A DNA stretch of 47,966 nucleotides from Geosiphon pyriformis (lineage: Eukaryota > Glomeromycota > Glomeromycetes > Archaeosporales > Geosiphonaceae), in the NCBI GenBank assembly GCA_016748015.1, contig JAAOMT010000211.1:1-47966 (forward strand). The letters are read 5' to 3'. A program made the position numbers and the translations under genes. The notes below the pieces were generated by a model that saw only the letters and a list, made by a program, of their open reading frames with translations, was not told where the DNA came from and did no database searches. Positions 11,951 to 24,889 of the stretch are shown in pieces; within the stretch, counting starts at the first letter, position 1, and every line of letters starts with the position of its first letter.

Positions 11951-12229
11951 TCAAAAAAATACTTGGTTTTTGTTTATCAAATTTTATATTTAAATTATTT
12001 TAAAAAATATATATAAAATAAATAATTATTCTTAATTTATTTTGTCACAAAAAAATAATCACTGTGTTTTATCTAATATACCAAAAAATATAAATTATAT
12101 ACTATTAAAAAGCTAAAAAGCATATGATTTTATTAAAAAAATTTAATATAATATTTTTTTCTTTTATTTGCAATTATCATTTCACAATAGTGTTTTATTG
12201 ATCTTATTAACCCAATTAGAATAAATTAA

Positions 12230-12970
12230 GAAATATCTTATTATTATTTTTTATAAACTGCTTTAATTCATTCCGATTTTTAAACATACTTCTTTATATT
12301 TTTTTACAATAGCTCATAAGTTTTTAATAAAATTCAAGTCAGAACTATTAGATGGCTAAACTATAACTTTAAACATATTCTCTTGAAAAAAAGCTTTGGC
12401 TAAACAACTTGTGTGTTTTGGGTTATTGTTCTATTAAAATTATCACTTACTCCTTAATATTCTTTTTATCTTAAGTAAATATTCACGAATAATTTCTACA
12501 TAAAACTTAGCATCTATTATTTGAGCAAAACAAAATAAACTTATCTTTTCTTTTTCATAAAAACTATCTTACACCATAATTTTGTTTAATCTTTTGGTAC
12601 AACACAAGTTAATTACTGGTCTTTATACCAATATTCTATTGTATTTTAGAATAAACAAAAAGCTGTTTTATTTGAAAAAACAGCTCTTTTACAATTATCA
12701 TTGAGATGTTTTTAAGCTCACTTTACACAATTTTTCTTGTAAAAATTAGTAAACATTGGAATTTTCAAAGGTAGATCTCTTTTATATCTATAATTAATTA
12801 AATATCTTTGAATAATACTAAAAAAACATCTATACTTTTTTTGCTAATTTTATTTTCAAAGTTCTCAAAAATATTAAAAAATCTCGATAAAGGTATTGTT
12901 TTAATGTTTATAATGCATCTTTTTTAATTTTTTGCAGCCAACTATTTCTACTTGTATGTTTTACTCTTTC
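12230..12970 (-). pseudogene. Decayed Tc1/mariner transposase
   Basis: Read on the minus strand with G:C to A:T changes allowed, this gives a Tc1-type DD34E transposase. FSNKTAF near 12680 stands for FSDETAF. Near 12430, a stop followed by NNNPKHTS stands for QDNDPKHTS. SNSSDLNFIKNL followed by a stop near 12330 stands for SPDLNPIENLW. DAKFYVEIIREYLL lies between them. Each of the three catalytic acidic residues is changed in the direction expected from G to A. The terminal inverted repeats and N-terminal DNA-binding part could not be located. Confidence 0.7.
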
Positions 12971-14272
12971 TGTTTTTTGAGTTTTTTAAAAATATTATAG
13001 ATAATAGAGTATAATATATTTATTTGCTGTTTTATTTCAGTTGTATTTCATATCCCTTTATTCCAAAAATATAATACAGTTTGGTGCAATGTTTTTTGTT
13101 TAGAAAGTAGTATTATAAAAGAAAATTTCTAAAAAAATTATTAGTAAAATGTGCAAAAAAAATTTATTATATTTAGCCACTTACCTTAGCATTTACTTTT
13201 TAAAAAAATAATTGAATTTAGTTATAAGAACATTTTGCAATAAAAACTTAGAATTATATTAAATTTTTTAATATAAACATGAATAATTGTTTACAAAAAA
13301 ATTTAAAAAAAAACATAAAATATTTTCTTTAAGTATTAATAACTTAGTTCTTAAATATTAATTAAATTAAAATAATGTTTTTGATAACAAATTTTTAAAT
13401 TGATAGAAAAGATCATTTATAATCAAAAAAGTATTAAATAACAAATTTTATATCTTGTAAAATTAATATAAAATAAAATTTAATAATTGATTTGTTTATA
13501 ATATATAAATCAAAAAATACTATAAAAAACTTAATTGATTATTAATTATTGTAATATTCACAATATTCATTAGTAAAACACCAAAACATTTTTAAGTAAA
13601 ATTATCTTAATCTTAAAACAAATGTAATTTTAATCAGTATAGAAAGATATTTCTTTAATTAAAATATACAAAATATTTTTCTTATAATTTACAAATATTA
13701 GATAAAAAACTACTTAGATGTTTTATTTATCATTGGAAAACACATAACAATTAAAATTAAAATTAGAATATATTTTGTTATTAATTTACGAAAAACTGTT
13801 TAAAAAAAACAGAAAATTGGCAGCAAACTAAAAATATATATGCTTAAATACATAACTGCCAAAATATATAATTTTTTTAATATACTTAGAAAATAATAAA
13901 AGAAGTTTTGCTTATAAATAAGCATTATTATATAAAAAACAACTTAAATATTATAAAAAACTTAGTGAAATTATTAAAAATATAAAGCTTTTAAAAAAAA
14001 CAACTTTAGAAATTCAGATAAAAATCTTAAACATTATATGTTTAAATATTTTTAATTATTGTAAAAAAGCCAAAAAACTTATATAAAAGCTTGATTTCTT
14101 GAATTTAAAATTAATATTGCTATAGTTTTTATATATTTTATCAATTAAAGATTTTAATAAATTAGTTAATTTCGAAATAAAAATCTCAAAATTTCTTTTA
14201 AATAAATTTATTTTACTTAAATTCAATTTTTTTGGAGAGTATAATATTATAGTTAAAACTTTTACTTTTTAG

Positions 14273-14298
14273 TTTTATTTATTTATTTATTTATTTGG
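14273..14298. repeat. TTTA microsatellite
   Basis: About six copies of TTTA in a row within the AT-rich block. Confidence 0.8.
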
Positions 14299-14329
14299 TC
14301 ATAATTATTGACTTAGTTATTGACTTAAT

Positions 14330-14390
14330 TGTTAATTTAATTATTAATTTAATTATTAATTTAATTATTAATTTAATAATTAATTTTTTT
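14330..14390. repeat. 12-bp tandem repeat
   Basis: The unit AATTATTAATTT recurs about four to five times with small changes, immediately after the TTTA run. The preceding bases look like mutated copies of the same unit. Confidence 0.7.
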
Positions 14391-15689
14391 TAACAGTATA
14401 TAAATAAAATCTCCAAAAACTATAAAATTTATTCACACTTAGATCAAAATTTATTTATAGCAAAAATTAATACAATAATTTTTATTTTTTTATTTTTTTT
14501 TCTTGATTGTATAATTGTTAGTTTTTGTAAAGTATATTAAATAAATATTTAATATTGAATTTTAAGAACACTAATATAAAATATTAAATTATATTAATAT
14601 ATTATTTTTTGTTAACATTATAAACTATTTTTTTATTTTTAAACTTTTTATTATCTTTTAAAAAAATAGCAATTGAAATATTTATAAAATTAATCTTATA
14701 TATTAAATTTTTATTAATTTAATTTGTTTATTAAAGTTAAATTACTTTTTAATTATTTTTATTATCATATAATGTTGTTTTTTTTTGTTATTTACTAGTG
14801 TGTTATATTAATCATAACAAAATTATTAAATTATAAAAACAGTTTAATATTATTAAACAAGAAAACAATAAAGCTATTATTATATATTTAGGATACTTTT
14901 ATTAACCTTTTTAATAATTTCAGATAATTAACTTTAATTATTATATAGATCTTCAAATTTTGAATCAATTTATTAAAAAATTGCATAGCAATATCTTTTA
15001 AAAAATATGTTTATTATATTTAATCAATTTTTAAACAATAATAATATTGATTAAAAATTTTAAATCACCTAAGTTAAAAGCAAATTATACTTAAATCATA
15101 AATTTTATAATAAATAATTTATCTGAATTAGATACCAAATTAAAACAATTTGATGAATTTTTTACAAAAATAATAAAAAAATACTTAATTAATTAAGTTA
15201 TTTATTAGTTATCTTAATATTATAATATTAATAAAACAACTATTATTTTTAACTATTATTATTAAATTAATTATTTTTCAATTATTATTATAAATAAGAC
15301 TATATTAAAGTTAATTATTATTTTTTATTGGTAAATTAATAATTAAAAAATTAATATAAAAATTTTATTTGTCAGTATAAAAGTTTAAATTACAGAATTA
15401 CAAATTTATTAAAACAATATTAGTATTAATTATATTATTTATCAATAATACAACTATAATTTTAATTAGTATATATACTAATTTTATATTAATTACTATT
15501 GTCTTAATTTATTTATTAACTGTAGTTATAAAAACTATTATAACAATAATTTCCAACTTAAATACCAATCTTAAAATCACAAACAAATTAACAAAACTGA
15601 AAATCAATAATAATTACTTATTAAATAATTTTTAATACTATTGGTTTACAATAAAAAAATTATATTAAGAACTTATAAAATTCACAATT

Positions 15690-15725
15690 ACAATTTTTAA
15701 ATTTTTTAAATTTTTTAAATTTTAA
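15690..15725. repeat. Short tandem A/T repeat
   Basis: Three to four copies of a unit close to AAATTTTTT follow each other without interruption. Confidence 0.55.
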
Positions 15726-16560
15726 AGTCAAATTACAACCAATAATTTAAAACACAATTTCTTTAACAATACAATTGTACTTATTATTATTACAAAAAAC
15801 AACTTATTAATTGTCTTATTTATATTTATCTAAATAATAATAAATTCAAAAAATTATTTTTTAATAAAATAGCTTTAAATAATTAGCAATTTATAACTCT
15901 TATGCACATTAATATTAAAGTTAATAGTTAACTTATCAAATTTATTTTTAATAATAGTTTAACAAATAATATTATTATAAAACAATTTATATATTAATTA
16001 AATTATTAATTTAATTAAATTATTAATATATATATTATTATTGTTAATGAAGTCATAAAACTTTTTATTGGCAAAATTAATGATTTTTTTTAAAGTTAAT
16101 AGTATTATAATACTGATTAGAATACTTATAATAAAAACTATACAATATTAAGCTTTTATAAATAATAATTAATTGTCAAAAACCAATATTATTCTTAACT
16201 AAAATGCTTAAAAATTACAATTCAATTACCAAAAATAATAAATATAAACTTTAGCAACATATTTTTATTTTTAAACAACTATTATTTAAGAAATCTCTCT
16301 AATTAAGTTTAAAAAACCTAAAAACAACCCATTTTTAAAACTTATTAAGTTTTATAAACCAACAATTTTGGAATTAATTTTATATTATTAATTATATATT
16401 AACAAAAAAAACTTTGTAAGCTTTATTTAACTTGATTAATTGCAATATTTTGTGTTATATTTACTAAAAACACTGTGATAAATTAAATTACTATTTCTTA
16501 TTTTAAATATTAAAAATTTATATTAATATAAAATTTGTCTTTTTATATCTATTATAAAAG

Positions 16561-18479
16561 TAAATTTTTGAATGTAAATTAGAAAATAGATTTTGATGAG
16601 GCGGAAAATGAAGCGTTCTAAACCGAAAACAAGAACCGAATCGATAATGATTTAATGATAATAAAACAATATACGCTATTATTTGAGTTATATGGCGACG
16701 ATAAGATTGAATTTCTTTGACTTGTTGTTTTGTGACAAATCAAGAATTTCAAAATAAAAAATAGTTTACACTACCTATAAAATAGTCACATAATAAAAAT
16801 CTATAAAAAAGTTTGGAAGACCAAAAGAATTACTAGAGGTCTTCGAAAATCTGTCACGGCTACTTTTCAATATTAAGCTCATGTTGATTGGTAGTTTTTG
16901 AAATTAAATACTGTATTATTGTAAATAACCTTATAAATTTTCCACTTCATACATTTGTTGATTGCTAGAATAAAATGAGATGAATCAAATTATCGTTTTT
17001 GGTTGAATCAAGGTTAACTATTTCAAGTATATCATCAATATTTTATTTTCAAATCTATGAAAAAAAGGTACACTCTATGTGATCTATTGTTCATTGATAT
17101 GCTATCTGGTTTAGGTGTTTATCGAAAAAAAAAATTCGATTTTGTGAGGGATGAAGGATTGATTTTACCGTTAAGTTTTATAAAATGCAACTCATTTAGA
17201 AACAAAAATTTGTTTTTAAAAAAGTTATTTGCACATAAAAAAATTTTTGAGCTTAAATTTAATTTAGAAATTAAGCAGAATGTATAAACTTTTATTATGC
17301 ATGAATAGTGATAATATTTTTTTAAATTTTTTCTTCCCAAATATTTATTTTATAAGATATTAATCTGGAAATTGTGTTATTTATTCAGTTATTTTGATTA
17401 CATATTGATATGAATTAGAAAATTTTTTTTTCATCAAATGTTGGGCATTTTAATTAGTAATGGTTATATGATAATAATCTCAAAAGAAATTTAACCACGT
17501 GCTTAAAGCAATAGGTAGTTAATTTTAGAGATTATTTTATACTACTCATTTTAAGTTTAAAAAAGAATAGAAAAAATACTATTCAAATTACTATAGAATA
17601 TTGAATTTGATATTTTGAAAATTTCTAACAAGAAAGTTTGCAATAAAAAATTTCTGACCTCTTTGTTGCTCAATACTTAAGTATATTGAAAATTTAGAAA
17701 CACAATATTTTTTTGGTTAAATATTTATCCCAGCTTTACAGAGTTTAATGAAATTTCAAGATTTTTTAAGAAAATTAGTCTTTGCCAAAGTAGTTTGAAT
17801 AAAAATTGTTTCTCAGTATGATTCATTTACTAAAAAATATTATTTTAACTAAAAAAATGACTATATTTAAAACAACAAAATTTAATATTTTTTAATAGCT
17901 TTCACGAACTTCTGAACCCTTTTAAATTTTGCTTGATATCAAGTGTGTGTTTTTTTGTAAACCATTAATCCTCTCGTTTATTTATCATTCCGAGTTTTAA
18001 CTGAAAAAAATAAATTTATTCCTAAAACCTATACACCTAAATAATATCTATTTGTAATGCTTTAATTTAAAAGTTCCTATAAAGATAACAGTTCACAGAA
18101 GAAATAGCGGAATTTAATGTTTTAGAATAAATTCTAATAAAAATTATGTATAATCTTATGGCATTTTTGAGTAATAATGAATTATGATAACTTTTTTCAA
18201 ACTTCAATGTTTAAAAGATTATAAATTTTGAACCAAGCTGTTCTCAGGTTTCATTTATATTCCAATACTTGAATATTAATACCCTCAATTGCTTTCTTTG
18301 AGTGAATTTTACTAGTTGTTTAATTAATGCCAAAATGTTTTTTTTTACAAAGTAATGCCGAATACATTAGATTTTATACTAGATTTTAAATTGATTATAT
18401 TATTAAGAACACATCATCTCAATATATACACTATCTAATAAAGTACATATGTATTGCCAAGTGTTTCAAAATCTTGGGG
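16561..18479. other. AT-rich non-coding stretch
   Basis: Base composition becomes somewhat less extreme from about 16570. An open frame at 17057-17287 is Lys/Phe-rich with no recognisable domain and overlaps one of similar size on the other strand, so neither is accepted as a gene. Confidence 0.35.
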
Positions 18480-19290
18480 ATTTTTTTCTATGCGCCCATT
18501 ACCATTAAACTCATCTACGAATGACCCACAAAACAGATAACAATGTAGTTTCTTAACAACATGCATACCTTTGAATTTGAGGAAATGGACAACATGGACT
18601 GGGTCACGATATTGGCTTTATAGCACATAAATTTTCGGGTGAGCACGGGTATCACAAGCAAGACCACAATGGGCATGTGCACATACTTGATAAAAGCCAT
18701 TCACAGGCGGGTTCCTACAGCTAAAAAAATATTTTTAAGGCTAATTATCCAAATACACAATGTGCAAAGTGTGATGATATCGAAAACTCTGACTACGTGT
18801 TCACATCTATAGCCAACCGGAATCTAAGAAAGAAAATTTTAAATATGGCATGGGAACCAATGACGTAGTTTAAGGGGAAATTGGTGTGGTTTTGTCGTTT
18901 TAAGAGATTCAAAAACATGGATGAAGGGAGTGAACCACGAAACAAAAGCTTTTCTTACTTATCACTGGCAACAAACATCGAAAAACCCTTGGCTAGAAAT
19001 CAGGCTGAGCTGAATATTATCAGTCTATTGGAGGAGTTGAATTCGGTTCTGATGGAAGCATGAAACCCTTGCAGGACAAAGCATTGGAATGTTTTTGATA
19101 AGCTTGGGGTCAGATTTGGCCAGAATTGAAATATTTGCTCATGTAACAAATTTTAGGGTATTATCACAGAACAAATTTTCAAAGATTAATTTTGCTTAAT
19201 GTAGTGTCGTCTTGATGGGTCAGGGTAGTTAAGCACGTATAGAAAAGTACGCAATTCACATTTATGCCCATAGGCAGTAAAAAGACTACA
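18480..19290. other. Unassigned coding-like island, frames broken
   Basis: This stretch is clearly richer in G and C than both flanks and reads like once-coding DNA, but every frame is interrupted within about 60 codons. On the plus strand, 18881-19063 encodes a short piece with RNQAELNIISLLEELNSVL. I could not match it to a family. A relic of a mobile-element gene is the likeliest explanation. Confidence 0.3.
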
Positions 19291-20620
19291 CTCATTTGAA
19301 CAAGAAAAATAAATAAATAAAATTTGAATAAGATTTATTATAATTCTTCATTCATTTAAATGTTAGATTTTTATGTGAATTTAAGATAAGAAATTTAATA
19401 TCAAATTTTGTATAGAATATAAAATCATTGAATATATGAGAAACTTTGTTAATAGGGTTTTTCTATTTGGTATTATTGACTCAAATATGAAATAAATAAT
19501 AAATTTAAAACTTATAATTATATGTTATTTTTTTATTAGTTTGAAGCCCATGTTTGAAAAAAAATTTCGGATTCATTAGTTCACAATCTGTCTTTAAAAT
19601 TTTTTTAATTTTATTCTTCAGAATAATAATTAATTGCTTGCAAAATTATCTCACCAATATATAGTTTGACAAAAAATTACCTTTAAAAATTTATCATAAT
19701 TCCACCAAGACATATTGTTAGAAAGATCAAAGCAACAGATTTTATTAATATAAGATTTAATATGCAATTTTTTCATCTTTAATAAAACTTTTGGTATTAA
19801 ATTAACTTAAAATTTTTACCAGGCCGTCTGTATCGACTGTTTAAGATATTAGTGAGAATTAACAGCCTGGAAAGTTCTAGAGTATTAAATTTGGATAAAG
19901 AAAAACTATATATTTTTCATTGTATTTGGCTGATTTTTAATTAGTTATCATTAATTTTATTATCATATATTATTGTTCTTTTACACTTTTGAGTTCATTA
20001 AACTTTTTCTTGAAAAAATTTACATTTGAAAAGACCAGATAACTAATCTAATAATTTTAGAAACTAGCAGAAATCAAATACAAAAGTGTTTTGTGAACTG
20101 AGAAAGTTTTCAATTAAATTATAGAATCAGATGAAATTTACAAAAAATAGAAATTTCAGATTTATTAGAGATAATTTTAAAATTATCTTTATCCCGTTGT
20201 AGTGATTTTTATAAATTGAGAAATTATTTAACCGGTGTCATTGCAAAGTATAAGTTTTATTTCAAATAAATGATTTTTTTTATGGACATTTAAATAAAAA
20301 ATTTTATTAAAGTTGATCAACAATAATAAAATTTGACCATGGTTTACTGATCTTCAGTTTATGGAGATTATCGATTTGTTTTGATAAGAAAACGGTTCAC
20401 AATTAATAAAAGTCTCATATTTAAAAATGGAGTAGGTGAATTAAAATGAATACATTTTAAATTCCCATAACTAATCAAACCATTTATGATAATTTTTTAT
20501 AAACAACCCAATTCGTCGTTCAAATTATTCATCTGTTTCAAACCATTTCATAGTTAAATATCGATAAAAAAACAATTAATATCATTATTAAAAATAAATT
20601 TTTATTCGTATGACTGATGC
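19291..20620. other. AT-rich intergenic, nothing recognised
   Basis: No gene is supported. A short imperfect inverted pair, CCAGGC at about 19820 and GCCTGG at about 19866, flanks a stretch of average composition; its meaning is unknown. Confidence 0.3.
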
Positions 20621-20677
20621 TAATAGAAAAATCCAGATCTGGAAAAAAAAAGCTTAAATCAAAAAAATTCTTGACCA

Positions 20678-22134
20678 TTAAATATGATAAATGAAAGTCT
20701 TACCACTCATTGAACATGTAAAGTTTGAAATTAATTGACTTTTATATCTTGTTGCATCATGTTGAGCACGGACGAGTTCATTTAAGTTACAGTTATCGCG
20801 AGCAGCAATAACTCTTTGTTGAAGTTCTTCTGCAGTGCTACTGTATTGTGGATCACAATGCCAATTTTTTTCAATCATTTCCTGAATACACTGAGGTGTA
20901 TGTTTCTTTGATTGTAGGACGCTTTCCCTTAATCACATCAAGTAGCACGTGGATAGGATCTGTATTATTCAAAGGTCTTTATCCTGATATAATTTTACAT
21001 GAAATGATAGCAAAGCTGTATATATCGCTATACTTAGTATGAGAACCCCCTTTGCAAATTTCGGGCGCAAGATACTCAAGAACACCATAAGTGTTTCCAG
21101 ATTGTGGAGCGTCATCTGCAGGACGACAGAGTCCAAGATCAGAAATAACAATATTTAAGGGGTTTGTTTTCAAAACAAGAATATTTCCAGGATTTAAGTC
21201 TCCATGCAATAGTTCTGATTCATGCATAAACCTTAGCCCACCAGTGATTTGAAAAAGAATACGATGAAACATGTCCCAAGTAAAAATATCTTCGTTCGAC
21301 TTGAGAAAGCTCTGAGGTTCCCGTGTTCCTCAAATGGTAAAACCATAATAAATTCATCAGTTGTAAGATTGTTGGTTATAGCATTCAAGAATGTATTTGC
21401 AGGTGGCACTTGTAAGATGCGCAATAAACTATTTCAATGGGTTTTTTAATGTTAGAAAAGAAATTAGAATAATAAAAATCACATAGATTTCTTAAAAGAA
21501 AATACCTCATCTGAATTAATATATTTTATATTTTTCGCTATCTTTTAAGATATTTCAAAGCAACCTTTGTAACCCCAGTTCATTCATACTTTTGAATTTT
21601 CTTGTCCCAAAATAGAATTCTGCCTCTCTCCCATCTACCTTCTTTGACAATACCAAATCCTCCCGCTCCTACTTGATCTAAATGTATGATGTCTTTAGGA
21701 GAAATCCATTCCAGACAGCCTCTGCAGTTTTCAGAATTACGCTGTGTATATACTATATACTGATCAATATTATTATTTCCACTATTCCATGTTCCCCAAA
21801 TATTTAAAAATCGTAATGATTCACAAGAATTACACCAAACTGGATCTTTTAATGCACTGTAGCATTCTAGATATTTTGGCAAGCCTGCTTCAAAAACATT
21901 ATCATCACTATTATCAGTATCACAAAATGGACATATAGGAGATCCATTAATGATTATACCCAAGTTGCCACATTTAAAACACTTGAATTCATCTGAAAGC
22001 TGGTCAAAGAAAGCTTCAAAATCCGAAAATTCTCCCTTCAAATTATTAGGGTATTTAAAGCCTCGATTTTGGAATTGTAAAATGAAATGTTTTAAATAAT
22101 CTTGATCGACTAGAGTAAGGTTGCGGGCATTCAA
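20678..22134 (-). pseudogene. Protein-kinase half of a broken Sel1-kinase fusion gene
   Basis: From the upstream end the remains read: a zinc-ribbon-like segment (CFKCG and CPFC, then CNSC), the glycine loop VGAGGFGIVKEGRW near 21640, VALKYLK with the catalytic Lys near 21560, then VLPFEEHGNLRAF, HGDLNPGNIL near 21200, ISDLGLC near 21140, LEYLAPEI and SDIYSFA, and finally the C-lobe tail. The HRD Arg is Gly and DFG is DLG, while the catalytic Asp is kept. The copy is dead. There is an in-frame TGA just after QKYE at about 21579, a frame slip before INSDE, one base missing at about 21310, and further breaks near 20970 and 20890. A GT-beginning intron was probably present near 21500. Confidence 0.8.
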
Positions 22135-22139
22135 ATTGG

Positions 22140-23140
22140 AAAAATCACTGCAATAACTTAAATTATTTGCTCCTGTTTCTTTTAAATATATAGTTCAAAT
22201 GCTTTTGTGAGGTTTTTTGTAGTTCCCCATCCATTTTGATAACACCATCCAAGTTTATATTGTGCATTTTGATTTCCCACCTCTGTTGCTTTTAAATAGA
22301 ATTGAAATATTTCTAGATTTTCCCTATTACCCATCCATTTTGATAATGCATTCAAATATTAGTTTCCGGACTCGGATTTCCCACTTTTTCCAGATCTTTT
22401 GTTGTTTCCAATCGATTTCGATAATATTCTAAAAGATTAACTTGTGCAATCAAACTTCCCGCCTCCGCTGCTTTTGAATAAAGTTCAAATGCTTTTTCCT
22501 CATTTTTTTCGTTCCTTTTCCATTAGCATAACAAAGTGCAAGAGTGTATTGTGCATTCAAAATGTCCTGCCTCTGCAGCCTTTGAATAGAGTTCAAATGT
22601 TTTTTCCTCATTTTTCGTTGTTCCCGATCCATTATCATAACAAACTGCCAGATTATATTGTGGATTTACATGTCCCGCCTCTGCTGCTTTGAATAGAGTT
22701 TCAATTTCTTTTCCAAATTTTTGATTGTTCCTTCTCCATCTCGATAACAAATTGCAGGATTGTATTGTGCATTTAAATCTCCCGCCTCTGCTGATTTTGA
22801 ATAGAGTTCAAATGCTTTTCCTCGATCTTGTGAAGTACCAATTCTATTATTATAATTATAACAATAACCTAAGAAAAATTGTTCAAAAGAATCTTCTGCG
22901 CTCGCTGCTTTCTGAAATTCTAAAAATGCTTTTGTTAAATTAGGAATAGTTCCAATCCCATGTTCTAAACAAAAGCTGAACAAGATATTGTCTATTGAAC
23001 GCTTTGGACTTTTATTATTCAAGCAATTGAATAAGTCTTTAGGCGTTTTCTGATTGTACACAAGATGATTATTAACAAAGTCAGCAACTTTTGAAAACTT
23101 ATTAGAGTGTTTGGATAAACAGAAATTTTTCAAATGTCAG
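22140..23140 (-). pseudogene. Sel1-repeat half of the same broken gene
   Basis: On the minus strand at least four Sel1-type units are readable, each with the pattern AEAG..NAQYNLA.CY..G.GT.KN.EKAFELYSK. They begin after a leader with FSKVADFVNNHLVYNQKTPK near 23090. The frame changes near 22680 and 22600 and degenerates after 22450. Units continue in decayed form to about 22200, directly before the zinc-ribbon/kinase half, so the ancestral protein probably had Sel1 repeats N-terminal and kinase C-terminal. This is the reverse of the order I would expect. Confidence 0.75.
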
Positions 23141-23232
23141 ATTTATTTTCAGTTAAATATTAATACAAATTGAATTTATAAATTCATAAAAATTGAAAAA
23201 TCTCAAAAGGTATGCCAAAAAAAATATTGAAT

Positions 23233-24174
23233 TCATTTTCGAGGTTTAAAAATATTCCAAAGAATTTCTATTGCTTCGGAGTCCCCATCAATATGTGCTC
23301 TTCGAAGCAGTTTTATAGCTTGATGATTATCATTCTTGAAACGTTTTTCAATACTCGCTAAAACTGTTTCAGCTTTTAAACAAGCATTTTCAGCCGCTTT
23401 TTGAAGCCAGAAGGATGCTTTAAGAAATTTATGTTTTTTAAGTAAGATCATTCCCAAAGTTAATTGAGCTTCCCAATGTCCACCTTTGGCCGCTTTCTGA
23501 CACCATTCAAACTCTTCTCTCCAATTGCCTCTATTCTGACCATACCATGATGCTACAATAAGAAAATCCATTTATTTGTAATTAAAAAAAAAACATTATA
23601 ATAGTTTTATTCTTTGAAAAGGGATAAAAATTTTCATACCCAAATAAAACATGCCACCAGGATTACCCCGAAGTGCCACAGCTCTCAAGTTTTCCAATCC
23701 TTTATTTAGATCATACGAGATACCAGCACCATAGGTATAGCACCACCCTATGCTAATTTGCGCAATATCGGATCCAAGTTTCGCAGATTCTTGCCACAAT
23801 TGATATGCTTTATTATGATCGGGAATGGGAATAGAGGGTATATTTCCAACGTCATAGTAGTATGCTACTTGATACTCCCCAATAGACATATTTTTTTTGG
23901 CAGCTTCTTTATACCATTGGTATGATTTCTCAGAATCAGTTAATGTTCCAATTCCATGACCATAGAAAAATCCTAAAAGGTGAGGATAATGCAGGTAATT
24001 TTCTTCTTGCAAAAGAAGTTCCATTATTTCTCGAGGATCAATTTTCTTTTTTCTCATCCATCTTTTAATATAAGGGAGAATCATTGGATCACTTTGAAAA
24101 ATACGAGTTGAATTTAAGTGTATATTAGAAAGCTCTTCAAGTATTTCTCTTTGTAAATATATATTATTTAGCAT
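23233..24174 (-). CDS. Sel1-repeat protein, two exons, intact
   Basis: Exons 24174-23640 and 23552-23233 join in phase across an 87-nt intron (GTATGA...TTGTAG) to give 284 residues. After about 55 residues (MLNNIYLQREILEELSN..) come some six Sel1-like helical repeats: GHGIGT..SEKSYQWYKEAAKK, HNKAYQLWQESAKLGSDIAQ, NKGLENLRAVALRGNPGG, EEFEWCQKAAKGGHWEAQ, KASFWLQKAAENACLKAE and AIKLLRRAHIDGDSEA. Such repeats form a superhelical scaffold for protein-protein contacts. No signal peptide or membrane segment is visible. It lies between two broken Sel1-kinase copies but is clearly diverged from them, so it is not simply their missing part. The start is the first ATG of the frame. Confidence 0.8.
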
Positions 24175-24387
24175 TATTTGAGGGTAAGAACGGAGGAGAA
24201 AAAGTCCGATAAATAGTAATAGTCACCTCTCTATGTTCTTTTTATAATATCAATAACAAGATTTCTTTATTTGGATGCACAAAAATCAAGATTTTAATGA
24301 ACCATGAAAAATTTGAAATACTGGATTTGTTGCTATTTATATCTTACTGTGTTGCAAAAATTAATCTTAAAAGAGATCATTATTAAA

Positions 24388-24491
24388 ACTACGGCACCCT
24401 GTATTCCCGCGTGGTCCCCCACCGCAGTACTGACAGGGTCATTAGTGACTTAACTTCGGGTTCCGGTGCTTTTCACTATGTATGGCCGTAG
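24388..24491 (-). rRNA. 5S rRNA copy with internal deletion (probable pseudogene)
   Basis: The minus strand reads as a 5S rRNA: the ends (CTACGGCCATA and GGGTGCCGTAG) pair as the closing stem. GAAGTTAAG (box A region), GTCAGTACTGCGGTGGG and GACCACGCGGGAATAC are all in order. Total length is about 104 nt, against 118-121 for eukaryotic 5S. The distance from GCCATA to AAGTTAAG is about 11 nt short, as if the segment between two CCG triplets in the helix III/loop B region had been lost. Isolated dispersed 5S genes are normal in many fungi. Loss of this part should disturb helix III, so function is doubtful. Confidence 0.85.
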
Positions 24492-24889
24492 TTATAAGAA
24501 TTATGAAATATTAACTTATTATTATTATATACAAAAAGGTCATTTTATCTGCATCATAAAAGCTTTCCCAAATATATATATATATTTAAATTAAATGATG
24601 ATTTTCAACATCGAAAGACTAAAACTTTGTTTAAAAACAACCAAACTTTATTATTTTTTAGAAAAATGTATTCAAAAATTGGTTTACCTATTGCTGACAA
24701 GTTTAATAACAAATAACTAAAAATGTTTATTTAATTTTACTGAAAAACAAATTTATATAAATATTATTAATGATTTGGTTTAATTTGGTTATATTAATAC
24801 AAAAATTTAAATAAAAATTTCTTTACATTTTTTTATAAATTCAAATAAATTAATCAAAGTTGGTTTAGCCAAGATTAATTGTAAAATAA

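Larger units (their letters stand above)
11951..16560. other. Extremely AT-rich block
   Basis: For about 4.6 kb the sequence is almost entirely A and T with no intact frame. Apart from the transposase relic at about 12.23-12.97 kb it contains only simple repeats. I read it as old mobile DNA largely erased by G:C to A:T mutation. Confidence 0.6.

Noticed and set aside
14273-15725. A CRISPR array or centromere-like satellite
   Set aside because: The repeats are short A/T units in direct tandem with no unique spacers and too few copies for a satellite array.
11951-16560. Mitochondrial DNA insertion, suggested by the extreme A/T content
   Set aside because: No mitochondrial gene or tRNA is readable, while a Tc1 transposase relic is.
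17057-17340. Overlapping open frames on both strands
   Set aside because: Lys/Phe-rich translations of A/T runs; neither shows coding features.
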